NCBI RefSeq assembly: GCF_947500405.1 | Contig: NZ_CANMRY010000007.1 | Location: forward strand, 1 to 64,000 | Source of the DNA: an uncultured Maribacter sp. | Lineage (GTDB): Bacteria > Bacteroidota > Bacteroidia > Flavobacteriales > Flavobacteriaceae | Direction: 5' to 3' | Length of the DNA: 64,000 bases | Shown: positions 1-7,462 of the stretch, in pieces | Layout of the letters: each line of letters begins with the position of its first letter | How positions within the stretch are numbered: the stretch's first letter is position 1 | Program-made: the position numbers and the translations under genes | The notes under the pieces: model-generated | What the model was told of the DNA's origin: nothing | Seen by the model: only the letters and a program-made list of their open reading frames with translations | Databases searched by the model: none

Positions 1-499
1 TCTACCCAAGTATTAGTATCGTGAACATGCGCATAAATATTAGGATTCCCACCTGCCAGCCCAATGGGGTCTTGAGATATATAGGTTCCCGAGTCGGCAG
101 AATAATATCTAAACCTGTTATAATATAATCCGGTCTCAGAATCCTCGTATTGTCCTTGGTAGCGGAATGGTATGAAGCATTTTTCTCCTTCTAAAGTTTT
201 TATTTTACCATATATATCTAAGGTGCAATCCCAAACTTTTTCACCTGTTTGGTTGTACGCCTGTACTGGTGTGCCCAAATGGTCGCAGGCAATACTATAG
301 GTGTTACCATCTACTATTTTAGCTGCGGGTACAAAAGAGTTATAATCAAAAACCCATGAGACAAGTTTGTCTGTGTTTACAGGTTCTACTGCATCACTTA
401 CCACAAAACCTTTTGCATTTACCGAGAGTTTAGGACGGTCTTCTAATGTGTACTCCCATTCATGCAACAGAACGTTACCGTCGTATACAAATCTAGTAA
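1..499 (-). pseudogene. Displaced Rhs core fragment leading to a third toxin tip (runs off left edge)
   Basis: Read on the minus strand this encodes the last part of an Rhs core (YD repeats, RYYSADSGTYISQ, then DPIGLAGGNPNIY). From about 74 to 499 it is nearly identical in DNA to 7926-8346 of the active rhs gene, with only scattered base changes. The match stops abruptly near 499 in unrelated sequence, so there is no start codon and no promoter. Left of about 70 the sequence differs from the active gene and begins a different tip that continues outside the window. Such fragments are known from Rhs loci as displaced C-terminal cassettes that can recombine into the full-length gene through the shared core. 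That use here is inferred. Confidence 0.85.
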
Positions 500-538
500 A
501 TTATGTCAAAGAACAATTTTTAATATTTGTTTATGCAT

Positions 539-568
539 GCTAGTCACTCGTTGCAAACGAGCGCTAGC
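539..568. repeat. REP-like palindrome
   Basis: A short imperfect palindrome built on CTCGTT...AACGAG and flanked by GCTAGT/GCTAGC. It lies between the Rhs fragment and the immunity gene, in non-coding DNA. Its form resembles small extragenic palindromes scattered in many Bacteroidota genomes. Copy number elsewhere cannot be judged from this window. Confidence 0.45.
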
Positions 569-610
569 GGGGGTTAGTTTTTGTAATTGTTGATAACTTT
601 CTTTAGAAAG

Positions 611-1165
611 CTACAAATCCGTATAAATGGTATGTCCTTCTTCTATGAAATTGACACCTTTTAGGTTAGCTTCTTCACAACGCCTTTTAAACTCTTCTTT
701 TACAATGATATAAGATTTATGTTCTTCCATTCTCGCAATAGAAGTCTTTAACCCATCAGGAATAAAATATGCTTTTTTTATTGAATAAAAACCATCTTCA
801 TCTACTTCATAAATTGACCTCTCTTTATCTAGCATAGGTATGGTTTTAAGAATATTAAAAACATAGAAGCTATCATTTTTATTACCTTTTTCATCAAAAA
901 TAGTAGAACTCAAAAATTGAGCATCATTTTTACCAATTAAATCTTCAAAAGTGTTTTTGAATTTTGTACTAACAAGTGGACTTGTGAATGTTGGTAAAAT
1001 ATCATATTCCGATATATAATCATCTATTTTATCAACATCAAACCTTATTGGTTCTTTTGCTTCAATAATTTTACTATTTATAAGGTCAAATCTATCTATC
1101 AAGTTATATTCATTGTTAAAAACAAAATACGTATCTCTTTTATAAAAATCTGATAATCTGTACAT
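611..1165 (-). CDS. Imm11/DUF1629-like immunity protein for the orphan nuclease tip
   Basis: A 184-residue acidic, soluble protein with no signal peptide. The C-terminal stretch (SYIIVKEEFKRRCEEANLKGVNFIEEGH) fits the Imm11 (DUF1629) pattern, in which a final helix is followed by a GV.F strand. It starts 4 bases after the AHH nuclease reading frame, on the same strand, which is the usual toxin-then-immunity order. It would bind and block the nuclease encoded just upstream. The start at 1165 is the only sensible ATG. The family assignment is by eye, so moderate; the immunity role rests mainly on position. Confidence 0.6.
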   Translation of the reverse strand: MYRLSDFYKRDTYFVFNNEYNLIDRFDLINSKIIEAKEPIRFDVDKIDDYISEYDILPTFTSPLVSTKFKNTFEDLIGKNDAQFLSSTIFDEKGNKNDSFYVFNILKTIPMLDKERSIYEVDEDGFYSIKKAYFIPDGLKTSIARMEEHKSYIIVKEEFKRRCEEANLKGVNFIEEGHTIYTDL

Positions 1166-1169
1166 ATTA

Positions 1170-1532
1170 TTAATGGCATTTTATTTTACCTTTTCTAAGT
1201 TTTTGCCGTGTGTCAATACTTAGTTTCTCTACTTCTGCTTTATATTTTGCTTTATCCCACCCTTGCATCATTCCTTTTTGGTCTAATTTATTTAGCTCTT
1301 CAAGCATTCCTTGATTATATAGCTTATGTTGCTTATTCCAACCTTTATGTCTACTTCTTGTTGGGTGTGTGCCTTCTTCTTTTGGCAAATAAATAAGATT
1401 ACTTGGTTGATTTACATCAAAACCAGCTGCTTTAATTGCAGGATGATTTGCCATTGATTTTGGAATAACATGATGGTTTTGATAACCATCTATTGCAGGC
1501 ATATTCCCATAGTTCCAACCGTTTTTAGGCAT
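1170..1532 (-). CDS. Orphan Rhs tip: AHH/HNH nuclease toxin domain
   Basis: This frame holds a compact HNH/ENDO VII-type domain. NHHVIPKS supplies the paired histidines, followed by HPAIKAAGFDVNQPSNLIYLP and then HPTRSRHKGWNKQHK, the pattern of the AHH family of DNA-cutting toxin domains. The ATG at 1532 is internal: the frame continues upstream without interruption into an Rhs core remnant (1533-1684). It is therefore a displaced C-terminal tip and not a free-standing gene, probably silent unless recombined onto the active rhs. The Imm11-like gene follows 4 bases later. The nuclease family is fairly clear; the activity is inferred. Confidence 0.75.
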   Translation of the reverse strand: MPKNGWNYGNMPAIDGYQNHHVIPKSMANHPAIKAAGFDVNQPSNLIYLPKEEGTHPTRSRHKGWNKQHKLYNQGMLEELNKLDQKGMMQGWDKAKYKAEVEKLSIDTRQKLRKGKIKCH

Positions 1533-1684
1533 GCTTTTTCCTAGTGCTAAACCTAGAGGGTCAATATATATATTTGAATTATTAGCGTAACTATAAATAT
1601 TAAAGTTTCCACTTTCAAGCCCAATCGGATCCTGAGAGATGTAAGTTCCAGTATCGGGCGAGTAGTACCTAAACTGATAATATC
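1533..1684 (-). pseudogene. Rhs core remnant fused in frame to the AHH tip
   Basis: The minus-strand translation gives YYQFRYYSPDTGTYISQ, then DPIGLESGN and a second DPLGL, after which it runs straight into the nuclease. This is the conserved Rhs cleavage and boundary region. An in-frame TAA lies just upstream (about 1690) and there is no start codon, so the cassette is truncated at the junction with the recombinase-bearing segment. The rest of the gap to 1850 is A-rich sequence with one 14-base palindrome (AAAAAGTACTTTTT) and no gene. Confidence 0.8.
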
Positions 1685-1850
1685 TACGTTAATTAAAAAC
1701 ACTAAACTTTTAGGTCAGTATTTTTAAAAAGTACTTTTTACTTAATCCACACACAAAATCAACCACAAAAAAACAAAGAACATAAACGATACAAAAAACC
1801 GCAAAAAGCTAAATCTACTTTCTACAGTAAAGATAAAAAAGTACAATGGA

Positions 1851-2756
1851 TTATCGGCTAACGATATGCGTATAAATTTGGGTACTGGTTAGGCTGTTAT
1901 GTCCTAAAAAACGTGCAATATTTTCAATAGGCATACCATTTTGCAGTAAATGGGTAGCAATTGAGTGGCGCAAAATATGGAACGATAAACGTTTGTTTTG
2001 TATGCTCTCATTTTTGCATTGCTTGTGCAAGTGCTGTAAATCTTTGGTTATGGTTATTTGCTGTTGCACAAACAAACGATTATGCCCACATTTTACAAGA
2101 TTACGGAAGTTGTAAAGGTAATTTTGTAAGGCTTTGTAAATGCCCTCGCTCATGGGTATAATTCTATCCTTGTAATTTTTACCTTGATTTACAAACAATG
2201 TCCGTTTATTAAAATTCAGGTCTTTAGCGGTAAGTTTAAAGCCCTCACTTAATCGTAAGCCACAACCATAAAACAACACAAAAACAAGCTGTAATTGTTG
2301 TTGTTTTAACTCTCTGTGTTTGTAATCATAATTTGGGTAAAGTTCGTTTATTGTAGCTTGTAAAATCTTTATTTCTTGGTTGGTAAAAGGGTCTATTTTT
2401 CGTACTCTTTTATCATTATCAATCGTTATTCTGTAATTGGTTGGGATTGGTGTATTTGTTGCTCCCATTTGGTGTAAGAACTCCAGTAATTTATCAATGG
2501 CACTAAAATAATCGTTTAAAAAAGAAGCACTTAAACGTCCTTTAAATTTGCTGTCTGTTCGTGTTTCTTGGTAAGTAAAAAAAGTGGTAATATGGTTTTG
2601 ATTGAGTAGATTTATAACTGTAATATTTTGAGTATTCAACCACTTAAAAAACTCATTTACTCGGTTACCATAATTGAGTATTGTTTTTTGATTAAAACCT
2701 AAAGTATCTAACCAAAAAATGTACTCTTGTTGTATGGTTTTATAACTACTATTCAT
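1851..2756 (-). CDS. Tyrosine recombinase (XerC/D-type integrase)
   Basis: A 301-residue phage-integrase-family enzyme. The N-terminal SAM-like core-binding domain spans about 5-100 and the catalytic domain about 120-301. All catalytic residues are visible: Arg168 (GCGLRLSEG), Lys193, His260 and Arg263 (FHILRHSIATHLL), His286 (FLGHNS) and nucleophile Tyr295 (TQIYTH). It would cut and rejoin DNA strands through a 3'-phosphotyrosyl link. It is last in a three-gene series, 25 bases after the degenerate recombinase. The neighbourhood suggests that it moves the surrounding element or rearranges DNA at the palindrome. It is probably not the housekeeping XerC or XerD, given the company it keeps. Confidence 0.88.
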   Translation of the reverse strand: MNSSYKTIQQEYIFWLDTLGFNQKTILNYGNRVNEFFKWLNTQNITVINLLNQNHITTFFTYQETRTDSKFKGRLSASFLNDYFSAIDKLLEFLHQMGATNTPIPTNYRITIDNDKRVRKIDPFTNQEIKILQATINELYPNYDYKHRELKQQQLQLVFVLFYGCGLRLSEGFKLTAKDLNFNKRTLFVNQGKNYKDRIIPMSEGIYKALQNYLYNFRNLVKCGHNRLFVQQQITITKDLQHLHKQCKNESIQNKRLSFHILRHSIATHLLQNGMPIENIARFLGHNSLTSTQIYTHIVSR

Positions 2757-2768
2757 AAATAATTGGGT

Positions 2769-2781
2769 GTCGAGCTTCGAC
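2769..2781. repeat. Small hairpin between the two recombinase genes
   Basis: GTCGA-GCT-TCGAC, a 5-bp stem directly after the stop of the upstream recombinase gene and 13 bases before the start of the next. A related hairpin lies at 3723-3737, in the same position relative to the preceding gene. It may act as an intercistronic or REP-like element. Confidence 0.4.
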
Positions 2782-3708
2782 TCAAAATGGATTGAACTTT
2801 GTAATATCTTCGGCTAAATCTTCTATATTGTTGGGTACATATTCTTCAGTACTAACAATACTTTTATGCCCTGCCAAGTACTGTGCTTTTCTAAGTCCGT
2901 AGGTTTTTATCCAATAGGTTATTACCGATGCTCGTAATTGTGATAGATTACTAAAATTCTGATCTATTTTTTTAAGGCTTGCAGCTAATTTTAGTAGTGC
3001 TGTTTTTGCTGTTCTTGCAGGCTTTACACTTTGCTTTACAGGTAAAAACAAAAGGTTACTTTCTTCATTTTTGGCAAGCTGTGGGCGTATTTCGTTTAGA
3101 TACTGCATTAACGCACCTATTTGTGTAGCGTGTAAAGGTAGAGTTCTTGCCTTTCCTCTTTGCTTGCCTTTTGGTATTTGTATCGTAGCTTTTTGTAGTT
3201 GTATATCGCTTGTTTGTAATTCTAAAATTTCTCTTGTATTTAAGCCTTGGTGTATAAAAAATAATAGCAAAATATAATTTCGTTGCCTGCTTAAAAAAGA
3301 GGCTTTGCGTTTGTTTTTTGGTATGTGGTTATCGCTATAATCTTGTATGAAAAGTAAATAATAATCATCGGCAAGCTGCGATAGCTCTTCTAAATTATAA
3401 ATATGCTTTAGCGTACGTTTTTTTAGTCCTCGTAGTTTTATGAGTGTGGTTGGATTGACAGCTACTTTATTTTGTTGTAACAAATAATCAAAGTAATGGC
3501 GTAAAGGTATTAAAGCATTATTTCGGCTTATAGCTTCTAATTTTTTACTGGTTTTTAAATAGCCCAGATAGTTTAAAATATCTTTTTTTTGAACATGGAT
3601 AATCTCGTAATTATACCAGTTTGTAAACAACTCTTTTTGACGGTTGTATTCTTTTGCAGTTATAGAACTATAATTTTTGGATTGTAGATAGTGGGTAAAG
3701 TTTTCCAT
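2782..3708 (-). CDS. Tyrosine-recombinase-like protein with altered active site
   Basis: Counted from the ATG at 3708 this is a 308-residue protein with integrase architecture: a SAM-like domain over about 1-85 and a catalytic fold over about 105-308. Arg159, Lys182, Arg259, His281 and Tyr290 align with the catalytic set, but the box II histidine is Ser256 (SQLRAS in place of FHILRHS). It may be weakened or serve as a partner subunit, as in XerC/XerD-like heteromers. The frame stays open up to 3918, but that extension overlaps the ATPase gene by 140 bases and is lysine-rich, non-integrase sequence. Integrases typically begin like MENFTHYLQS, so 3708 is preferred. Confidence 0.75.
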   Translation of the reverse strand: MENFTHYLQSKNYSSITAKEYNRQKELFTNWYNYEIIHVQKKDILNYLGYLKTSKKLEAISRNNALIPLRHYFDYLLQQNKVAVNPTTLIKLRGLKKRTLKHIYNLEELSQLADDYYLLFIQDYSDNHIPKNKRKASFLSRQRNYILLLFFIHQGLNTREILELQTSDIQLQKATIQIPKGKQRGKARTLPLHATQIGALMQYLNEIRPQLAKNEESNLLFLPVKQSVKPARTAKTALLKLAASLKKIDQNFSNLSQLRASVITYWIKTYGLRKAQYLAGHKSIVSTEEYVPNNIEDLAEDITKFNPF

Positions 3709-3722
3709 TTTTTTAATTAGGT

Positions 3723-3737
3723 GTCGAACTTTTCGAC
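3723..3737. repeat. Small hairpin upstream of the degenerate recombinase
   Basis: GTCGAA-CTT-TTCGAC, a perfect 6-bp stem with a 3-base loop, in the spacer between the ATPase stop and the recombinase start. It is related in sequence and placement to the hairpin at 2769-2781. Confidence 0.4.
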
Positions 3738-3778
3738 TTTGGTGTCGTCCTAGTGGGTAGCACCCACGGGCATTGGGT

Positions 3779-5362
3779 TTATAAGTTAGACATAGGCTTT
3801 TGGCTAACTGACCAAGTGCCTCGGCTGTCCTTTTCTTTTTTGTACTGCTCTTGTATTTTTTTAAGGGTCTCTTGGAGACCTTTTTCAATTTTGTTTTGTA
3901 CGTCTGTTTGGTTACCAAACTCCGTTATTTTATACCTAAATCCTTCACGGTGTTTATTCCCGCCAACTACTTTTACATAACTATACAATTTAAGTTCTTG
4001 TAAATAGCGGTTTAGTGTTCTCGGATGGATTGCCTTTGCTTTTCTAATATCTAATGCCGTAAACTGAGTTGTTTTTGCTTCGGCTAAAAATTCAGTAAGC
4101 CATTTATAAAAACCTCTTGCGGTAGTACTTAATTCGTCTGCACGTCTAAAAAGGGAGTTTTTTAATAATTTAAAAGCCAGTGCTATATCGTTTGGATGTG
4201 TAATTACAAATTCTTCGCCTGTTTCTTTATCTACTTGCTTGCATTGCTGATGCTGAAAAAAATAAGTGATTACTTCTATAAAATTGAGTAATAACAGAAG
4301 AGATTTTCTTGGATGCGCAACGTCTTTGGGTAATTCTATAAGGGTAGCAAAAGGATTGATAACGGTTACATTTTCTAAACTAGTAATCAGACATTTTAGT
4401 TGGTATTGTGTTTCTTGTATTTCTTCGGTATTTAACAAACCTGCGGAAGCTCTACGCTGATAGTTCATTATGGCTAAGTCTTGGGCGTGGCTATGATTTA
4501 AATGCACCATTAAAAACGGAAGCGACAGACTTTCATAATTTTTGTCCGAATAGGCACAAGCTAGCAAACATAAATTACCATTTACTTCAAAAGTGGTAGA
4601 ATGTAACATACCGTCTTTGTCTTTGGTGGCTCTTGTTTTTACCAATCTTCCCTGACTTTGTAAAGTAGCTAAAGGGGTAAGCATTTGCGTAGTCCATTCT
4701 AAATCTTCTATTAATAAAGCCTTATTACGTATATCGTGTGAATTAAAATAATACAACGCATTGGCACTTATTTGGGTGTGGAAGCTGTATGAACCATAAG
4801 GCATACAGTCCGCCAATTTTTGTAACATATAACTTTTACCTATACCACTTTTAGCTAAACACAATACCGAAAAAGGAGTACGGTATTTATGCGATGCCAA
4901 GGCTAAAAATAAAATCGTAGCATTTTCATCCTCGCCGATAATGCCTGTGGTATTTAATTTTTGAATAAGCTGTTTTAGAAGATTTTTGGATTTTAAAAGC
5001 TTTAAAGCTGCTTTTTTGTCTTCTATAGATAACTCAAACTTTGGTTTGCGGTGGATACCCTTAAATTGCAACTGTTCTAATCGGTAATCTTCCAATTGTA
5101 AGGTAAGATGGTATAAGGTCTTGGAAACATCTAATAATTTTACTTCCCACTTATCGCAAAGGGTTCGTATTAGTTTATCCGTTTGGGTATCGTTATAAAG
5201 GTCTAAAGTGGTTCTAAAAATACCTTGTTTGGCATGGGTAATACGAAGGGTACAAACCATACGTTCTACTTGGCTTAAATCTACACCAGCCAAAACATCA
5301 ATCGTTAAAAAAGCATCTTTATAAACAATATAATTAGCGTTATGTATAATTAAATTCTTCAT
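3779..5362 (-). CDS. P-loop ATPase with C-terminal winged-helix, mobile-element associated
   Basis: A 527-residue protein that I cannot place in a named family. A Walker A motif is visible at 170-177 (AKSGIGKS) and a Walker B-like strand at 215-221 (ALLIEDLEW). A predicted winged helix sits around 440-485 (FTALDIRKAKAIHPRTLNRYLQELK), followed by a lysine/glutamine-rich coil. The layout suggests a DNA-handling or helicase-loader-like ATPase that works with the two recombinases downstream. It is the first gene of the set. Its upstream region is one arm of the long palindrome, so its promoter is likely duplicated in inverted form at 6106-6479. Function beyond ATP binding is inference. Confidence 0.65.
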   Translation of the reverse strand: MKNLIIHNANYIVYKDAFLTIDVLAGVDLSQVERMVCTLRITHAKQGIFRTTLDLYNDTQTDKLIRTLCDKWEVKLLDVSKTLYHLTLQLEDYRLEQLQFKGIHRKPKFELSIEDKKAALKLLKSKNLLKQLIQKLNTTGIIGEDENATILFLALASHKYRTPFSVLCLAKSGIGKSYMLQKLADCMPYGSYSFHTQISANALYYFNSHDIRNKALLIEDLEWTTQMLTPLATLQSQGRLVKTRATKDKDGMLHSTTFEVNGNLCLLACAYSDKNYESLSLPFLMVHLNHSHAQDLAIMNYQRRASAGLLNTEEIQETQYQLKCLITSLENVTVINPFATLIELPKDVAHPRKSLLLLLNFIEVITYFFQHQQCKQVDKETGEEFVITHPNDIALAFKLLKNSLFRRADELSTTARGFYKWLTEFLAEAKTTQFTALDIRKAKAIHPRTLNRYLQELKLYSYVKVVGGNKHREGFRYKITEFGNQTDVQNKIEKGLQETLKKIQEQYKKEKDSRGTWSVSQKPMSNL

Positions 5363-5436
5363 GGTAATTAACGTTTAAAAAACACAATTACGGAAGAAAA
5401 TAAGGAGTATTAAAACGGAACTATTAACAATGTAAA

Positions 5437-5810
5437 ACCCTGTCTATCTCTTATTTATACGGTTTTTTAGAGGGGTTTTATAGGTGTTCTTCTAGCGTTA
5501 TTTTTTTGTTATCGTAAATTTTTCGGACTTAGATTGGTTGTTTTACTGCCATTGCAGTAAAAGGTTTTTTACCGCTTTTCGGTGGGCTTTTCTTTTTGCT
5601 TTATCAAAAAAAGACCTTTTATTTAGATAGGTATTATGGTGAACTTATGGAACTGCTTTTTTATGAATGTAAGAACTACAAAACAGTATTTTAAAAGACA
5701 TTTATTAGGGTGCAAAATCCATTTTCTACACTTTTTTAGCAGAATTTTTAACATTGGTATTTGGAAGGCAAATTTTTAGCAGTACTGCATTACTAAAATT
5801 ACAAGAACCT
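5437..5810 (+). repeat. Left arm of 374-bp inverted repeat
   Basis: Reading base by base, this is the exact reverse complement of 6106-6479. It contains a 22-base hairpin, TTTTACTGC-CATT-GCAGTAAAA (5541-5562), the smaller hairpin ACCG-CTTTT-CGGT, and GCAGTACTGC. Two inverted binding arms around a 4-base spacer resemble a tyrosine-recombinase core site, but this is only a resemblance. The arm also holds the upstream region of the ATPase gene. Confidence 0.9.
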
Positions 5811-6105
5811 TACACAGACTAGTAAAGATTGGTCGCCATATTATTTTACTTTTTAATTACAAGGCAAATGTAGCTACAAGGTATTTACTGCTCAAAACTA
5901 TACAAGTTTGCACATTTATTTTGTACGCATAATGTCTTTTGGTATAAATAACAAAGGCATTAAAGAATTGTTTTAACCAAAGACCTCTTAAGGGTAAAAA
6001 TAAATGCGCAAAGTTTTGTGCTGTAAATACCTAGTAGCAGATAAGAGCCTATTAATTTAAAAAACAAAATAATATGGCAACAACAACATTTTTTCTAGTC
6101 GTTTC
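5811..6105. repeat. Diverged palindromic centre between the inverted arms
   Basis: The 295-base interior is itself an imperfect inverted repeat. GCCATATTATTTT near 5835 pairs with AAAATAATATGGC near 6066-6078, and GGTATTTACTGC pairs with the complement around 6030-6045, with mismatches and indels. A small stem, TCTTTTGGT/ACCAAAGA, lies at the very centre. The interior is visibly less conserved than the outer arms. Confidence 0.75.
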
Positions 6106-6479
6106 AGGTTCTTGTAATTTTAGTAATGCAGTACTGCTAAAAATTTGCCTTCCAAATACCAATGTTAAAAATTCTGCTAAAAAAGTGTAGAAAATGGATT
6201 TTGCACCCTAATAAATGTCTTTTAAAATACTGTTTTGTAGTTCTTACATTCATAAAAAAGCAGTTCCATAAGTTCACCATAATACCTATCTAAATAAAAG
6301 GTCTTTTTTTGATAAAGCAAAAAGAAAAGCCCACCGAAAAGCGGTAAAAAACCTTTTACTGCAATGGCAGTAAAACAACCAATCTAAGTCCGAAAAATTT
6401 ACGATAACAAAAAAATAACGCTAGAAGAACACCTATAAAACCCCTCTAAAAAACCGTATAAATAAGAGATAGACAGGGT
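6106..6479 (-). repeat. Right arm of 374-bp inverted repeat
   Basis: Exact reverse complement of 5437-5810. The match ends at 6479 on the outside (A/A mismatch at 6480/5436) and at 6106 on the inside. The counterpart hairpin TTTTACTGC-AATG-GCAGTAAAA lies at 6354-6375. Any promoter in the left arm is therefore also present here, pointing rightward into gene-free DNA. Confidence 0.9.
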
Positions 6480-6637
6480 AAAAAACTAAAACCACTAAAA
6501 ACGCTCGAAACTACCATAAATAAAGAGATTGAAGCATTTTTGCTTACTGTTAATAACTTTCTCGGTTTGAGCCTAAAAACAGCCTTTTTAGACTTAAAAA
6601 CTTCATTTTTTAATATAAAAACGAACCTTTAAAGCAC

Positions 6638-6668
6638 AAAAAAACCACAGTTTTTACGCTGTGGTTAT
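6638..6668 (-). terminator. Rho-independent terminator after the rhs immunity genes
   Basis: On the minus strand AACCACAGCG and CTGTGGTT form a stem around TAAAAA and are followed by a run of T. It lies 35 bases after the stop of the 84-residue gene and would end the rhs transcript. Confidence 0.75.
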
Positions 6669-6703
6669 GGTTTTTTATAAAATGAACTAGAAGTGCAGAG
6701 ATA

Positions 6704-6958
6704 CTACCAAGAAACATAATGTAGCAATACTGCTACATCTGATGAAGCATAATTATACCATTTACGCTTTACAGTCATAATATGTTTAAAATCTGTCGGA
6801 CTTAATTTTAGCACATCTATTCCATCATTTCCACTCAATGTAAGACCATCTCCAACATTGGGTATTAATTGTTTCTCAGTAAGGTATATGCTTGTTTCAG
6901 GAAGTAACTTCCAATCACTACCTTCTTCTGAATAATATGCTTCTATTTTTAAACTCAT
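6704..6958 (-). CDS. Small acidic hypothetical protein, second immunity-type gene of the rhs unit
   Basis: An 84-residue soluble protein that I do not recognise. It has alternating strands, a C-terminal FKHIMTVKRKWYNYASSDVAVLL segment and no signal peptide. Its ATG overlaps the stop of the Imm26-like gene by 4 bases (ATGA), so translation is probably coupled, and a terminator follows. Position suggests either a second immunity protein for the GIY-YIG tip or one left over from an earlier tip. No family can be assigned. Confidence 0.6.
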   Translation of the reverse strand: MSLKIEAYYSEEGSDWKLLPETSIYLTEKQLIPNVGDGLTLSGNDGIDVLKLSPTDFKHIMTVKRKWYNYASSDVAVLLHYVSW

Positions 6959-7458
6959 AGATTATCCTTTATCCTTTGTTCTATTTGATTTGGAAACCAA
7001 ACCCTCCATGATTCATACTTTTCTGCCTCTATCTCTGAGATAGGGACACTTTTATTAGTTCCTAGATTGACCAATTTTAAATCATCTCCAAATCCTGATA
7101 CTAAATAAACTTTATCATAATTAGAATCTTCATTTTTATTATAAGAACTGTCCGAACTAATGACTCTCCACCTCTTTTTCGTAAACTCTAATCCCGAAAC
7201 AGAAACAGGGGAGAAAAGCCTTCCTGAACCAGTGATTTCTTCAAATGAAAAATCATCCAAAGTTGAAGTTTTAGAAAAAACCTCTATAATTACACCACTT
7301 CCCTGCCTATCTTCTATAAATCGACCAAAAGCATAATGCTTGTCTAAGGGGAATTTAGTTCTGCTATAACTTTTAGTTGGTTTTTCATTAAAGTCTATGG
7401 TAAGAGGTATGAAAAAAATATCCCCTGACTTTAAAATATCTTTATAGGTATCGCTCAT
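6955..7458 (-). CDS. Imm26-like immunity protein for the GIY-YIG Rhs tip
   Basis: A 167-residue soluble protein. The N-terminal pattern GDIFFIPL...YAFGRFIEDRQGSGVIIEVF matches the Imm26 family, a beta-rich immunity fold that starts with GDIF.IPL and a YG.GR strand. It begins 4 bases after the rhs stop, in the classic effector-immunity arrangement. It should protect the producer and its kin from the C-terminal nuclease of the Rhs protein. Family recognition is by eye; the pairing follows from position. Confidence 0.65.
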   Translation of the reverse strand: MSDTYKDILKSGDIFFIPLTIDFNEKPTKSYSRTKFPLDKHYAFGRFIEDRQGSGVIIEVFSKTSTLDDFSFEEITGSGRLFSPVSVSGLEFTKKRWRVISSDSSYNKNEDSNYDKVYLVSGFGDDLKLVNLGTNKSVPISEIEAEKYESWRVWFPNQIEQRIKDNL

Positions 7459-7462
7459 AATA

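Larger units (their letters stand above)
1685..6637 (-). mobile_element. Probable mobile segment: two tyrosine recombinases, ATPase, long palindrome
   Basis: This segment separates the active rhs and its immunity genes from the displaced rhs tips. It carries three same-strand genes (ATPase at 5362-3779, degenerate recombinase at 3708-2782, tyrosine recombinase at 2756-1851) and a 1.04-kb palindrome. The left edge is placed where Rhs homology stops (about 1684). The right edge lies somewhere between the palindrome (6479) and the immunity-operon terminator (6638). No clear terminal repeat or target duplication was found, so both the ends and the mobility are inferred. Confidence 0.5.
5363..6703. 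other. 1.34-kb gene-free stretch dominated by a long palindrome
   Basis: No plausible gene on either strand. From 5437 to 6479 the sequence is an inverted repeat around an axis at about 5958. From 6480 to 6637 the sequence is A/T-rich with nothing recognisable. The terminator of the immunity operon follows at 6638-6668. Confidence 0.8.

Noticed and set aside
3709..3918. N-terminal extension of the degenerate recombinase to 3918
   Set aside because: It overlaps the ATPase gene by 140 bases, is lysine-rich and lacks integrase features; the ATG at 3708 gives a normal integrase N-terminus.
1685..6637. Insertion sequence with DDE transposase
   Set aside because: No DDE or HUH transposase is present; the only recombination enzymes are of the tyrosine-recombinase fold.
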